NCBI GenBank assembly: GCA_023511675.1
Contig: JAIMBC010000023.1
Span: 1-33,743, forward strand
Source of the DNA: Pirellulales bacterium
Lineage (GTDB): Bacteria; Planctomycetota; Planctomycetia; Pirellulales; JAIMBC01
Reading direction: 5' to 3'
DNA: 33,743 bases
Below the pieces are notes generated by a model that ran no database searches, was not told where the DNA came from, and worked only from the letters and a program-made list of their open reading frames with translations. The position numbers and the translations under genes are program-made. Every line of letters starts with the position of its first letter. The first letter of the stretch is position 1. This document shows positions 7,359 to 15,180 of the stretch, one piece after another.

Positions 7359-9486
7359 CCTCCGCTTGCTGGGCGCTGCCTGGCTTGCCTGCGGCCTGGC
7401 GGCAACTGCCCTGGGGCAGGCCTCCTATCCGATGCTGATGCATCTTGCCCCCATCGCCGTGCAAGTGGGGACGACGAGCGAGTGTCAACTCTCGGCGGCC
7501 CACAATCTGTACGGGGCCACTCAGGTACTGGTGACCGGCAGCGGCGTGACGGGCGAGGTCGTCGCGCCCCCAGGGGCGGCAGATCAGCCGCCCCCTGAGC
7601 AGAAGCCGATGGTGCCGGCGATCACGCTCCGCTTCACCGTGGCGGCCGATGCCTTGCCGGGCGTCCGCGGCTTCCGCGTGATCACCCCACAGGGCCCCAG
7701 TACGTACGGCCAGCTCGTCGTGGTCCGCGACCCCGTTGTTACCGAGGCAGCCAACAACAACACGCGGGAAACGGCCCAGGTTGTCACGCTGCCGGCTACC
7801 TTGTGCGGCGCCATCGAGGCTGCCGAGGATGTCGATTGCTACAAATTCTCCGCCGCGGCCGGCAGTGCGTGGACCTTCCATGTGCAATGCGGACGGCTGC
7901 AAGACAAGATTCACGATCTGCAAACGCACGCCGATCCGATCCTCACGCTGCGCAATGCCGCCGGCAGCATCATCGCCACCAGCGACAACTTCTACGCCGC
8001 CGATCCCCTCTTGCCCTACAGCTTTGCCGCTGATGGCGAGTACTTTTTGGAAATACGCGACGTGCGGTTTCAAGGAAATCCGCATTGGCAGTATGCCATC
8101 GAGGCGGTGCAGCGGCCGTTCATCACGGCGCTCCATCCCACCGGCGTCCAGCCGGGAGTAAGCACGCGGGTGGAGCTGGCGGGCTATAACCTGCCCTCGG
8201 AGTCCTGGGCGGAGATCATGCTGCCGGCGGATGCGGCCGAGGGCATCCACTGGGTCAGCCCGCTGCTGGCCTGCGGGCCGGTCAATGCCGTGCCGTTGGT
8301 CTGCAGCCCTCTTGCAGGGGCAGTGGAGTTGCCGATGGATAACGGCAGTCCTTCCAGCGCGCAGCCGATGCCGCTGCCCGGCGGGGTGTCTGGTCGGATC
8401 GAGGCGGCAGCAGACCGCGACTGCTTTGCCTTCGAGGCGCGCCAGGGAGAGAAATGGACCTTCGAGGTCATCGGGAGGCGGGTATTCTCGGCTATGGATC
8501 CCAAGCTGCGTCTCATGAACGCAGAGGGGAGCGTGCTGTCTGAGTCGGACGATATGCGGGTCGGCCGCTTTTCGAATGCCGACTCGCTAATCGAGAACTG
8601 GACGGTGCCTGCGGACGGCCGCTATGTGCTGGAGGTTGCCGATCTGCACGAACGCGGCGGGCCGGCGTTTGTGTACTTCCTCCGTGCCACACCGGCCTTG
8701 CCGGACTTCTACCTGGAGGCCGATACGGACAAGACGCCGCTCTCGCCCGGTACCAGCGGGGTGGTGTACGTGCGCGTTTATCGCAAGAATGGCTTTAGCG
8801 GCCCCGTCCAGCTCGCCGTGGAAGGTTTGCCGCCGGGTGTGAGCGCCACCTGCGGCCGTATTCTGCCCGAGGGCAACGATGGCTGCATCCTGTTCACGGC
8901 TGCTGCCGACGCGCCGGCCGGCGCGGCGAACGTGCGCATCACCGGCACCGGCACGCATTCAGCCACCGAGGGGGCGGCCCCCCTGGAAATCGTTCGTCAG
9001 GCCGTTCCCCTCCAAGAGACCTATCTGCCCGGGGGCGGCCGCGGCCACTGGCCCGTGGAAATGCACACCGTGGCCGTGGGCGACCCGCGCGACATCCTGG
9101 ACGTTACGCTTTCCGCCAGCGAGGTCGTCCTCACGCCCGGCAGCTCGCAGCGCATCGAGGTCGCCATCACGCGCCGGCCAGGCTTCACCGGAAATGTGAC
9201 GTTGGACGTTATCTACCAGCACCTCGAACAGCCCTATGGCATGAGCCTGCCGCCAGGCGTCAAGCTCGATCCCAAGAACAGCCAGACCTTGCTTTCGGCC
9301 GATCAGTCTCAGGGATTCATCACGCTCACCGCCGCTCCAGACGCCAAGCCGGTGGAGCGCCAGCTTGTGCCGATCATGGCTCACGTGTCGATCAACTTTG
9401 TGATGAAGGCCACCTACTGCGGACCGCCCCTGTGGGTTACGGTGGCCCCGCCCGACCCGCAGCCGCAGGCGGCCGCGAATCCCTAA
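7348..9486 (+). CDS. Secreted PPC-domain (pre-peptidase C-terminal) protein
   Basis: The protein has 712 residues and a clear signal peptide (MCTSLRLLGAAWLACGLAATALGQA). At least two PPC-type beta-sandwich regions are visible. One is at about residues 130-250 (NNNTRETAQVVTLPATLCG, then DVDCYKFSA and DGEYFLEIRDV). The other is at about 330-450 (ADRDCFAFEARQGEKWTFEV, then DGRYVLEVADL). The rest is beta-rich and Ig-like, and I see no peptidase catalytic motif. Its start lies 11 bp inside the DUF1549/1553 gene, so the two are probably co-translated and may form an extracytoplasmic complex. This pairing is common in planctomycetes; the substrate is unknown. Confidence 0.8.
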   Translation: MCTSLRLLGAAWLACGLAATALGQASYPMLMHLAPIAVQVGTTSECQLSAAHNLYGATQVLVTGSGVTGEVVAPPGAADQPPPEQKPMVPAITLRFTVAADALPGVRGFRVITPQGPSTYGQLVVVRDPVVTEAANNNTRETAQVVTLPATLCGAIEAAEDVDCYKFSAAAGSAWTFHVQCGRLQDKIHDLQTHADPILTLRNAAGSIIATSDNFYAADPLLPYSFAADGEYFLEIRDVRFQGNPHWQYAIEAVQRPFITALHPTGVQPGVSTRVELAGYNLPSESWAEIMLPADAAEGIHWVSPLLACGPVNAVPLVCSPLAGAVELPMDNGSPSSAQPMPLPGGVSGRIEAAADRDCFAFEARQGEKWTFEVIGRRVFSAMDPKLRLMNAEGSVLSESDDMRVGRFSNADSLIENWTVPADGRYVLEVADLHERGGPAFVYFLRATPALPDFYLEADTDKTPLSPGTSGVVYVRVYRKNGFSGPVQLAVEGLPPGVSATCGRILPEGNDGCILFTAAADAPAGAANVRITGTGTHSATEGAAPLEIVRQAVPLQETYLPGGGRGHWPVEMHTVAVGDPRDILDVTLSASEVVLTPGSSQRIEVAITRRPGFTGNVTLDVIYQHLEQPYGMSLPPGVKLDPKNSQTLLSADQSQGFITLTAAPDAKPVERQLVPIMAHVSINFVMKATYCGPPLWVTVAPPDPQPQAAANP

Positions 9487-9578
9487 ATGCCTTGCCCATA
9501 CTCCAGGCAGGCGTTCGGATTCAGGGGGATTGCTGCTCTCGCTGGCTCTTCGCCTGTGCGATGCCGCCCTGGACCTGT

Positions 9579-9998
9579 TCAGATCATCAGGTGCTTCAGC
9601 GGACCACAGTCGTCCTCATCCAGCAGCTTGCAGATCTGCAGGCCCACCTGCCAAAGCCCTGCACCCAGGGGGCTGACGTGCCGGACTTCGCTGTGCAGCC
9701 ACCAGATCTGTTGCTCCCAGTTCATGCCCAACAGGGCCTCATCAAAGGCCACCGGTTCGTCCACCACCAGGGCCACGCCGCGCGTGGCAATCTCCTTGGT
9801 GGCACAGGCAAAGGCCAGATCGACCTGCGGTCGGCCGTCCTTGCACGGTACTACATACACCGCCATGGTCAGCGGCACGCGCGGTTCTTCGCGAGGCCCT
9901 TCATACAAGCAGGCGATCTGACTGCAGTGTTGATTGGCAATCCGCGTGAGCAGGGCCTGCGCCCGCTTTTCATTGCGGCGCGAGTCAAATCTGAACAT
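9579..9998 (-). CDS. Small soluble protein, possibly PilZ-like
   Basis: The ORF gives 139 residues with no signal peptide or membrane segment. ATG 9998 is preferred over GTG 10001 because GGAG lies 7 nt upstream. The pattern of basic N terminus (FRFDSRRNEKR), central strands and a C-terminal VSPLGAGLWQVGLQIC resembles a PilZ domain, which binds cyclic di-GMP. The canonical RxxxR and D/NxSxxG motifs are not clearly present, so the assignment is weak. It converges on the PPC gene; the 92 bp between them hold no obvious terminator. Confidence 0.55.
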   Translation of the reverse strand: MFRFDSRRNEKRAQALLTRIANQHCSQIACLYEGPREEPRVPLTMAVYVVPCKDGRPQVDLAFACATKEIATRGVALVVDEPVAFDEALLGMNWEQQIWWLHSEVRHVSPLGAGLWQVGLQICKLLDEDDCGPLKHLMI

Positions 9999-10205
9999 CA
10001 CAAGGCTCCCGATACAGCCGTTACGCCCGGAGCGTCAGTGCGCGGGAAGGAACATTTCTCTCCGCCGCTGGCAGCGAGCGCGCGTCGAAGCGTTCTACCG
10101 AACCCTACCTCGCCACTGCGCGGACGCGCATCCGCAACAGCAGCCGCGACTCGCTACCCAGCGGTAGGGGTGGGTCTCTCCCTTCGCCGGAGGGGATCTG
10201 CCGAC

Positions 10206-10211
10206 TATACT
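10206..10211 (+). promoter_or_regulatory. Possible -10 element upstream of the P-loop ATPase gene
   Basis: TATACT lies 60 nt before the preferred ATG at 10271. No convincing -35 is seen 17 bp upstream (TTCGCC). The rest of the 10002-10270 gap shows nothing recognisable. Confidence 0.35.
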
Positions 10212-10270
10212 GGCTGGGCAAACTGGTGAGGGTCGTAAAGCCGGCGCGTGCTGCTCGGCAGAAGGCGAAG

Positions 10271-11149
10271 ATGAGCGAACGGCGGCAAAGCACGGGCGTG
10301 CCAGGGTTGGACGGCTTGCTCGGCGGCGGATTGATCACCGGCACGCTGACGGTGGTGCTGGGGGCCACCGGCGCCGGCAAGACGCAGCTTGGGGTGCAGT
10401 ATGCCCACGCGGGACTGGCGCAAGAAGGCCGTCGGGGTGTGCTGTTCGACCTGAGCAGCCGGGGCGATTCCCAGGGCCATCGCGCCTATGCCCGACGGAT
10501 TTGCCAGTGGGAACTTCAGCCTGCCGACAGGCTCCCCCACGGCGCAGAGCTGTATGCTCTCCAGACCCAACTGGGGGACTATTTGCATCTGTTCGGCTGC
10601 ACGGGACGTCGCGTGACGCGGGGCGACCTGGATCCTGAGGCGTGGCATGCGTGGCAGGTGGAGCTAGGCCGCAAGCTGCAAACCGCGTTGGCGTTCTTGT
10701 ACGGCAATTTCGTGCGGGGCGTGCGGCGGGTGGTGGTGGACGGCGTGGAGCCCAGCGCGCGGGCAGCGGACTCGGCCCAGCTCGAGCTGTTCGAATACGT
10801 GTACCACCAGGTGCTCCGCAAGGAGGCCCAGTGGGTGGCGCGGGACGTTCTGCGGGAGCAGTATCGCCGCCATGCGGCGCTGGCCGAGGCGCATGCCTAT
10901 GCGCAAGAGGCGTTGGGCTGCTTGTTGTTGTACACCACCGCAGAGACGATGCTGGAGGACCTGTTGGCGCGCCGCCTGGAGGAGGGAGACGTGCTCACGA
11001 ATGCCAACACGGTCATCTGTCTGGGCCGCGTCCGCACGGCGACGGGGCTGGGCCGCGCGCTGTGTGTGGCCAAGCACCGTGGCAGCCGGGCTGCGGACGA
11101 GATCGTTCCCTTCACCATTGGCGATGATGGGCTGCGCGTCGATGTGTGA
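10271..11149 (+). CDS. KaiC/RadA-like P-loop ATPase domain protein
   Basis: The protein has 292 residues from ATG 10271, preceded by AAGGCGAAG; an upstream GTG at 10226 is less likely. It opens STGVPGLDGLLGGGL and Walker A GATGAGKT (31-38), the hallmark of RecA-superfamily KaiC/RadA-type ATPases in which a target name is followed by GxxLD..LGGG. A Walker B-like VRRVVVDGVEPS follows. The tail holds a long helical, glutamine- and arginine-rich segment. There is no zinc finger or second ATPase domain, so it is neither full RadA nor KaiC. It lies 70 bp before the phosphatase-superfamily gene on the same strand. The function is unknown; signalling or DNA-related roles are possible. Confidence 0.75.
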   Translation: MSERRQSTGVPGLDGLLGGGLITGTLTVVLGATGAGKTQLGVQYAHAGLAQEGRRGVLFDLSSRGDSQGHRAYARRICQWELQPADRLPHGAELYALQTQLGDYLHLFGCTGRRVTRGDLDPEAWHAWQVELGRKLQTALAFLYGNFVRGVRRVVVDGVEPSARAADSAQLELFEYVYHQVLRKEAQWVARDVLREQYRRHAALAEAHAYAQEALGCLLLYTTAETMLEDLLARRLEEGDVLTNANTVICLGRVRTATGLGRALCVAKHRGSRAADEIVPFTIGDDGLRVDV

Positions 11150-11219
11150 TCCGCTGGTGGCCCTCGGTTACGAGCGGCGTGCGGGGCGGCCGGCCCCGAA
11201 GGATGGGCACTAGGATGCC

Positions 11220-12608
11220 ATGACCAAGCCAGTGGTGGTGATCAACGTGGTGGGGCTCTCGCCGGCACACCTGGGCCGTCACACACCCCACATTTCCGCG
11301 CTGGCGCAGGAGGGATTCGCCTGCCCCCTCGGCACCGTCTTGCCCGCAGTGACCTGTACGGCCCAAAGCACCTTGCTCACGGGCCTGCTTCCCCGCCAAC
11401 ACGGCATCGTGGCCAACGGTTGGTATGAGCGCGAGCTGGCCGAGGTGGTGTTCTGGAAGCAGTCCAACCGACTGGTGCAGGGAGAGCGCATCTATCAGGC
11501 CGCGCGCCGCAGGGATCCCGCCTACACGACGGCGAAGCTCTTCTGGTGGTTCAACATGTACGCGCCGGTACAGTGGTCCATCACCCCTCGGCCCAGCTAT
11601 CCCGCGGACGGCCGCAAGCTGTTCGACATCTACACCCAGCCCGAATCGCTGCGAGACGAGATCCAGAGCCATCTGGGGGTGTTCCCCTTGCAGCACTTCT
11701 GGGGGCCGGCGGCCGACATTCGCAGCACCCGCTGGATTGTCGAGGCGGCTCTGGAGGTGCAGCGCCGTTTTCGTCCCACGTTGATGCTGGTCTACTTGCC
11801 GCACCTGGACTATAACCTGCAGCGGTTTGGGCCGGAGTTCGCCGGTCTGCACCGGGACTTGAAGCTGGTGGATGCAGAGGCGGGTAGGCTGATCACGGCT
11901 GCCCGGGAACGCGGGGCGGAGGTGGTCGTACATTCGGAGTATGCGATCACGAGCGTGTCGCGTCCCGTACATGTCAATCGCATGTTGCGGGAGCACGGGC
12001 TGTTGCGCGTGCGCCGCGAAACACTGGGTTGGGAGACGCTGGATGCAGGCGCTTCGCGGGCCTTTGCTGTGGCCGACCATCAGGTAGCGCACATCTACGT
12101 GGCCGATCCGGAAGACGTGGCGGAGGTAGCCGCCTTGCTCGAGCGGATGCCCGGCATCGAGCGGGTGCTGCATCGTGATGAGCAGGCAGCAGAGGGGCTC
12201 GATCACCCCCGCGGCGGCGAGTTGGTGGCCGTGGCCGCACCGGACGCCTGGTTCACCTATTACTTCTGGCTGGATGATGCCTTCGCGCCCGACTATGCGC
12301 GTACGGTGGACATCCACCGCAAGCCGGGCTACGACCCGGCGGAACTCTGCTTCGACCCGGCGCTGCACTGGCCGCGGCTGCGCGTGGCATGGCGCATGCT
12401 CCAGAAGAAGCTAGGCTTCCGCTATTACATGGACGTGATCGGTCTGGATGCCTCGGTGGTGCGCGGCAGCCATGGGCGGTTGCCCGAGCCGGGCCGCGAA
12501 CAGACCGACGGCCCTGTGCTGGTTTGCTCGGCGCGGCATGTAGCGCGCGACGCGCTGCGGATGTGCGAATTCAAGGAGTTGATCCTGACGCTGCACGCAT
12601 TGCCTTGA
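11220..12608 (+). CDS. Alkaline phosphatase superfamily protein (type I phosphodiesterase / nucleotide pyrophosphatase-like)
   Basis: The protein has 462 residues and no signal peptide. The nucleophile region is PAVTCTAQSTLLTG, aligning T45 with the catalytic Thr of the NPP family, and is followed by LPRQHGIVANGW. Later family landmarks are YLPHLDYNLQRFGPE, VDIHRKPGYDPAELCFDP and GSHGRLPEP. Several metal positions differ from classical NPP enzymes. The first strand reads INVVGLSP where an Asp is expected. VVHSEYAI replaces SDHG, and the expected His after the LD motif is Gln. So it may be a subfamily with changed chemistry or no hydrolytic activity. The gene follows the P-loop ATPase by 70 bp. 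Substrate unknown. Confidence 0.82.
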   Translation: MTKPVVVINVVGLSPAHLGRHTPHISALAQEGFACPLGTVLPAVTCTAQSTLLTGLLPRQHGIVANGWYERELAEVVFWKQSNRLVQGERIYQAARRRDPAYTTAKLFWWFNMYAPVQWSITPRPSYPADGRKLFDIYTQPESLRDEIQSHLGVFPLQHFWGPAADIRSTRWIVEAALEVQRRFRPTLMLVYLPHLDYNLQRFGPEFAGLHRDLKLVDAEAGRLITAARERGAEVVVHSEYAITSVSRPVHVNRMLREHGLLRVRRETLGWETLDAGASRAFAVADHQVAHIYVADPEDVAEVAALLERMPGIERVLHRDEQAAEGLDHPRGGELVAVAAPDAWFTYYFWLDDAFAPDYARTVDIHRKPGYDPAELCFDPALHWPRLRVAWRMLQKKLGFRYYMDVIGLDASVVRGSHGRLPEPGREQTDGPVLVCSARHVARDALRMCEFKELILTLHALP

Positions 12609-12761
12609 GGCGGGTGAGGCCGAGCCTTTCAGCCTGCGTGCAAAGGGATGCGCTGGCGCGGCGATGCTGGCGAGGAAACTCCCTCTACGAAGCTTGTATC
12701 GCGGGGAGCGCGGGCGCGGGGCGATGCTAGCATGCTGGAGCCGATTGGCTGGTCCAGGTGG

Positions 12762-12790
12762 TTGACATGCGGGGCGCGCTGCGATACAGT
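12762..12790 (+). promoter_or_regulatory. Sigma-70-type promoter before the small ORF and hydrolase-like gene
   Basis: TTGACA (12762-12767) and TACAGT (12785-12790) are separated by 17 bp. The -35 is perfect and the -10 is a 4-of-6 match. It implies an untranslated leader of about 75 nt with a short potential stem (CCTCG ... CGAGG) before the small ORF. Confidence 0.65.
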
Positions 12791-12869
12791 CCTCGCTTTC
12801 GATGACACGAATCCGCCTCGGTCGTCTGTCGAGGAGCATCGGTCTCCAAGGAGCACGAGGGGGTTTTTC

Positions 12870-12998
12870 ATGCAGCATGCACGCAAGTGCGCGGTCGGAG
12901 CAGTCTGCGGAGGCGGTCTGCGCGCGTCCGCCGCGCTGGCGCATGCGTCAACTGAGAGGAACATGTGGGACCCGCTGCAGGAGGAGCGCCAGGCATGA
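12870..12998 (+). CDS. 42-codon ORF coupled to the hydrolase-like gene
   Basis: ATG 12870 follows AAGGAGCACGAGGGGG and opens a 42-residue ORF (begins MQHARKCAVG, ends LQEERQA). Its stop overlaps the next start as ATGA. The middle is mildly hydrophobic (AVGAVCGGGLRASAALAHA), like a weak signal or leader. I do not recognise it. Promoter, ribosome binding site and coupling support translation. Confidence 0.4.
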   Translation: MQHARKCAVGAVCGGGLRASAALAHASTERNMWDPLQEERQA

Positions 12999-13771
12999 AA
13001 CGCATCGACGCCACACTCGCCACGGTAGCCGGGGAGACGGCCAAGCCGCTTGCCGCGAAGGGTTGTGCGTCTGGGGGCGTTTTCATCAGCGAGGCCGATG
13101 CCTCGCACGCGACGCTGTTCACACCGTTGCACTACGAAGCGAACTATGCCTACCCCTTGTTGATCTGGCTGCACGGCCCTGGCGAGAGTGAGGTGCAACT
13201 CCGCCGGCTGATGCCGCTGTTGAGCCTCCGCAACTATGTGGCCGTGGGGCTGCGTGGCACGATGCCTGATGCCCATGTGGTAGGGCAGACGGCGTACACG
13301 TGGAGCCAGCAGCCGGCGCATGTGTCGCTGGCTGCCGAGCGGCTGTCGGCGGGCCTGGCCCTGGCCCGCCAGAAATGCAACATCCACGCGGCACGCATCT
13401 TTCTCGCTGGGTTTGCCACGGGCGGAACCATGGCCTTCCGGCTGGCCTTGCTGTATCCCGACCTGTTCGCCGGAGTTCTCTCGCTGTGTGGCGCGTTTCC
13501 CCGCGGCCACGGCGCGTTGCGGCGTTACCACGCGGCGCGGCGGCTGGCGGTGTTTGTGGGTTGCGGCCGTTACAGCTCGGCCTACAGCGATGCCATGGCT
13601 GCCGAGGATTTACGCTTGCTGTTTGCGGCCGGGATGCAGGTGGAGCTGCGGCAGTATCCATGCGGGCAAGAGTTGTGTCCCGCGATGCTGCAAGACATGG
13701 ATCGCTGGATGATGGCCCAGGTAACGGGCGAAACCGCGGCGGCACAGGCGGCCAGCCGCAGGCAGGCCTAG
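12995..13771 (+). CDS. Phospholipase/carboxylesterase-like alpha/beta hydrolase with degraded active site
   Basis: The protein has 258 residues from ATG 12995, with GGAGGAG 8 nt upstream. It follows the alpha/beta hydrolase plan of the PF02230/esterase D type: YPLLIWLHGPGESE (oxyanion-region HG), RIFLAGFATGGTMAFRLAL (nucleophile elbow), and VELRQYPCGQELCPAML near the C terminus. The elbow usually reads GFSQGG; here it is GFATGG, so Ala141 replaces the nucleophilic Ser. The usual catalytic His of YxxGHE is Gln225. The Asp is also not evident. It is probably a non-catalytic pseudo-hydrolase, a binding or scaffold protein. It is coupled by an ATGA overlap to the 42-codon ORF. Confidence 0.78.
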   Translation: MKRIDATLATVAGETAKPLAAKGCASGGVFISEADASHATLFTPLHYEANYAYPLLIWLHGPGESEVQLRRLMPLLSLRNYVAVGLRGTMPDAHVVGQTAYTWSQQPAHVSLAAERLSAGLALARQKCNIHAARIFLAGFATGGTMAFRLALLYPDLFAGVLSLCGAFPRGHGALRRYHAARRLAVFVGCGRYSSAYSDAMAAEDLRLLFAAGMQVELRQYPCGQELCPAMLQDMDRWMMAQVTGETAAAQAASRRQA

Positions 13772-14155
13772 CCTTGCCGCAGCGTGAAGGGAGTGCTGAG
13801 GCGAGCCTAAAGGGTCGGTTGGCCGCGGGGCAGGGCACGCGCAGCCTTTGGTTGGCGGATTGGCTTGGGCTCAGAAACGGCCAGGGCGGTCACGACCGAG
13901 AAACCGGCGAAGGTCGTGCCTTGACCCTCCCGGAAATTGCTGCATACACTTGTTTGCGGGCAGCCGATAATGCCATTAAGGCAAGATATGTGCGACCTGC
14001 CTTGCCTGGCTTTCGGCGCCATCTGTCCTTCTGCCTGCCTCTTGGCTGATGTCCGGTCGGCCTGTGCCGCTGCGTTGGCAGCCAGCAGGGGCGGGCGCTG
14101 GAAAACCGTAGCCGGCGCGGCCCGTGTGCGAGCGGCCGCGCCGCGGAGGTCGGAG
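13772..14155. other. Intergenic region of 384 bp with a possible promoter
   Basis: No convincing ORF on either strand. TTGACC (13921-13926) and TACACT (13945-13950) are 18 bp apart and could be a promoter for the gene at 14156, with a leader of about 200 nt. A weak ribosome binding site (GGAGG then GGAG) precedes that gene. Nothing else is recognised. Confidence 0.45.
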
Positions 14156-14698
14156 ATGGATACGCAGCGCACGCAGCTTCCACTCTATCGGTTCTTTGCC
14201 GGCTTGACGGAATACGTCTTTCACACCCGGCTGGGGGTGGTCGATCCGCCGCTGTTGAGCTATCTGGCGGAGATGCTCTGCCGGTTTGTGCACGTCGACT
14301 CCATCTACCGCATTCGCAATCTTGCCGGTCGGCAGCTTCGTGAGGTGGCTGAGATGCTGGCCGAGGCCGAGGCCCGCCAGGGCGCACCGCAGCGTGAAAT
14401 CCACCGGCACATCGGCGACTTTACGCTGTTCTGGACGGGCATCTATCCCGAGGCGCTTGCGCACCTCCGCCGACGTGCTCAGCGAGACTGGTTCATCGAC
14501 TACTGCCAGCAGGGCAAACGCTCCTACTATATCGCCAGTACGCTCCGTACCGCCGAAAACAGCCAAGAGTGCGACGTGCTGGAGCGCCTCAGCCACGACT
14601 TTGAACTCTGCAGCTTCGGGCTGCGCCAGATCCGAGAAGAGTGGGAACGCCAGGACAGCGACGAACCGCCGGGTCCCAGGCCGCTGCTGTTGCACTAG
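14156..14698 (+). CDS. Unknown protein, probably conserved in planctomycetes
   Basis: The ORF gives 180 residues from ATG 14156, with GGAG 2-6 nt upstream. It is soluble, without signal peptide, helical and rich in Arg and aromatic residues. Two segments look constrained: FFAGLTEYVFHTRLGVVDPP near the N terminus and REIHRHIGDFTLFWTGIYPE at the centre. The C terminus has LSHDFELCSFGLRQIREEWE. It is monocistronic as far as can be seen, with 480 bp of empty sequence after it. I have no function to offer. Confidence 0.6.
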   Translation: MDTQRTQLPLYRFFAGLTEYVFHTRLGVVDPPLLSYLAEMLCRFVHVDSIYRIRNLAGRQLREVAEMLAEAEARQGAPQREIHRHIGDFTLFWTGIYPEALAHLRRRAQRDWFIDYCQQGKRSYYIASTLRTAENSQECDVLERLSHDFELCSFGLRQIREEWERQDSDEPPGPRPLLLH

Positions 14699-15180
14699 AG
14701 CGGCGTCTGCCCACGCCCGTGGCCGATTCTGGCGGTACTGCAAGTGCCGCCTCTGAGCCGCATGTCGCAATGGCTCCTTCGTTTGCGCCGAGCGGGTACT
14801 GCATTCGTCCAAGCTCTCGATGGGCGTGTTCCGGCTGAGCCTGCGCGCGTCCACCAGCGCCCGCGTCTTGCGGCTTGCGTCTCTGCCGTCTGCCTGCGCC
14901 CTCCCCACGCTCAGAAGGATGCCGCGTTGTGCCGAGCCTCATCGTGCGTCGGCATTTACGCTCCACCCTTGCTAGTCGAACACATTGCGTTCACGTCCCT
15001 GGCAAGCCCCCTCATGCCGCCGCCAGGCCGGTGTGCCGCAGGCCGCGCACAGCCAGCAAACCGCCTGCGCCGCGACGCCCCGAATCGCCGTTGTTAGGCA
15101 CGCCTCAGCTCGGGCTCGCCTGCTTGCACGCTGAGGGCTGCTGCCGCCCTAGCTCCCCACCGACTGGTACCCCAACCGAC
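14699..15180. other. Intergenic region of 482 bp, nothing recognised
   Basis: Stops are scattered in all frames or the open frames have arginine- and cysteine-rich shadow composition. No tRNA, repeat array or strong promoter is seen. The two flanking genes converge here, so terminators are expected, but no GC-rich stem followed by a T run was found. Confidence 0.4.

Noticed and set aside
14699-15180. Possible tRNA or small RNA
   Set aside because: No TpsiC-arm signature, acceptor stem pairing or strong promoter could be found.
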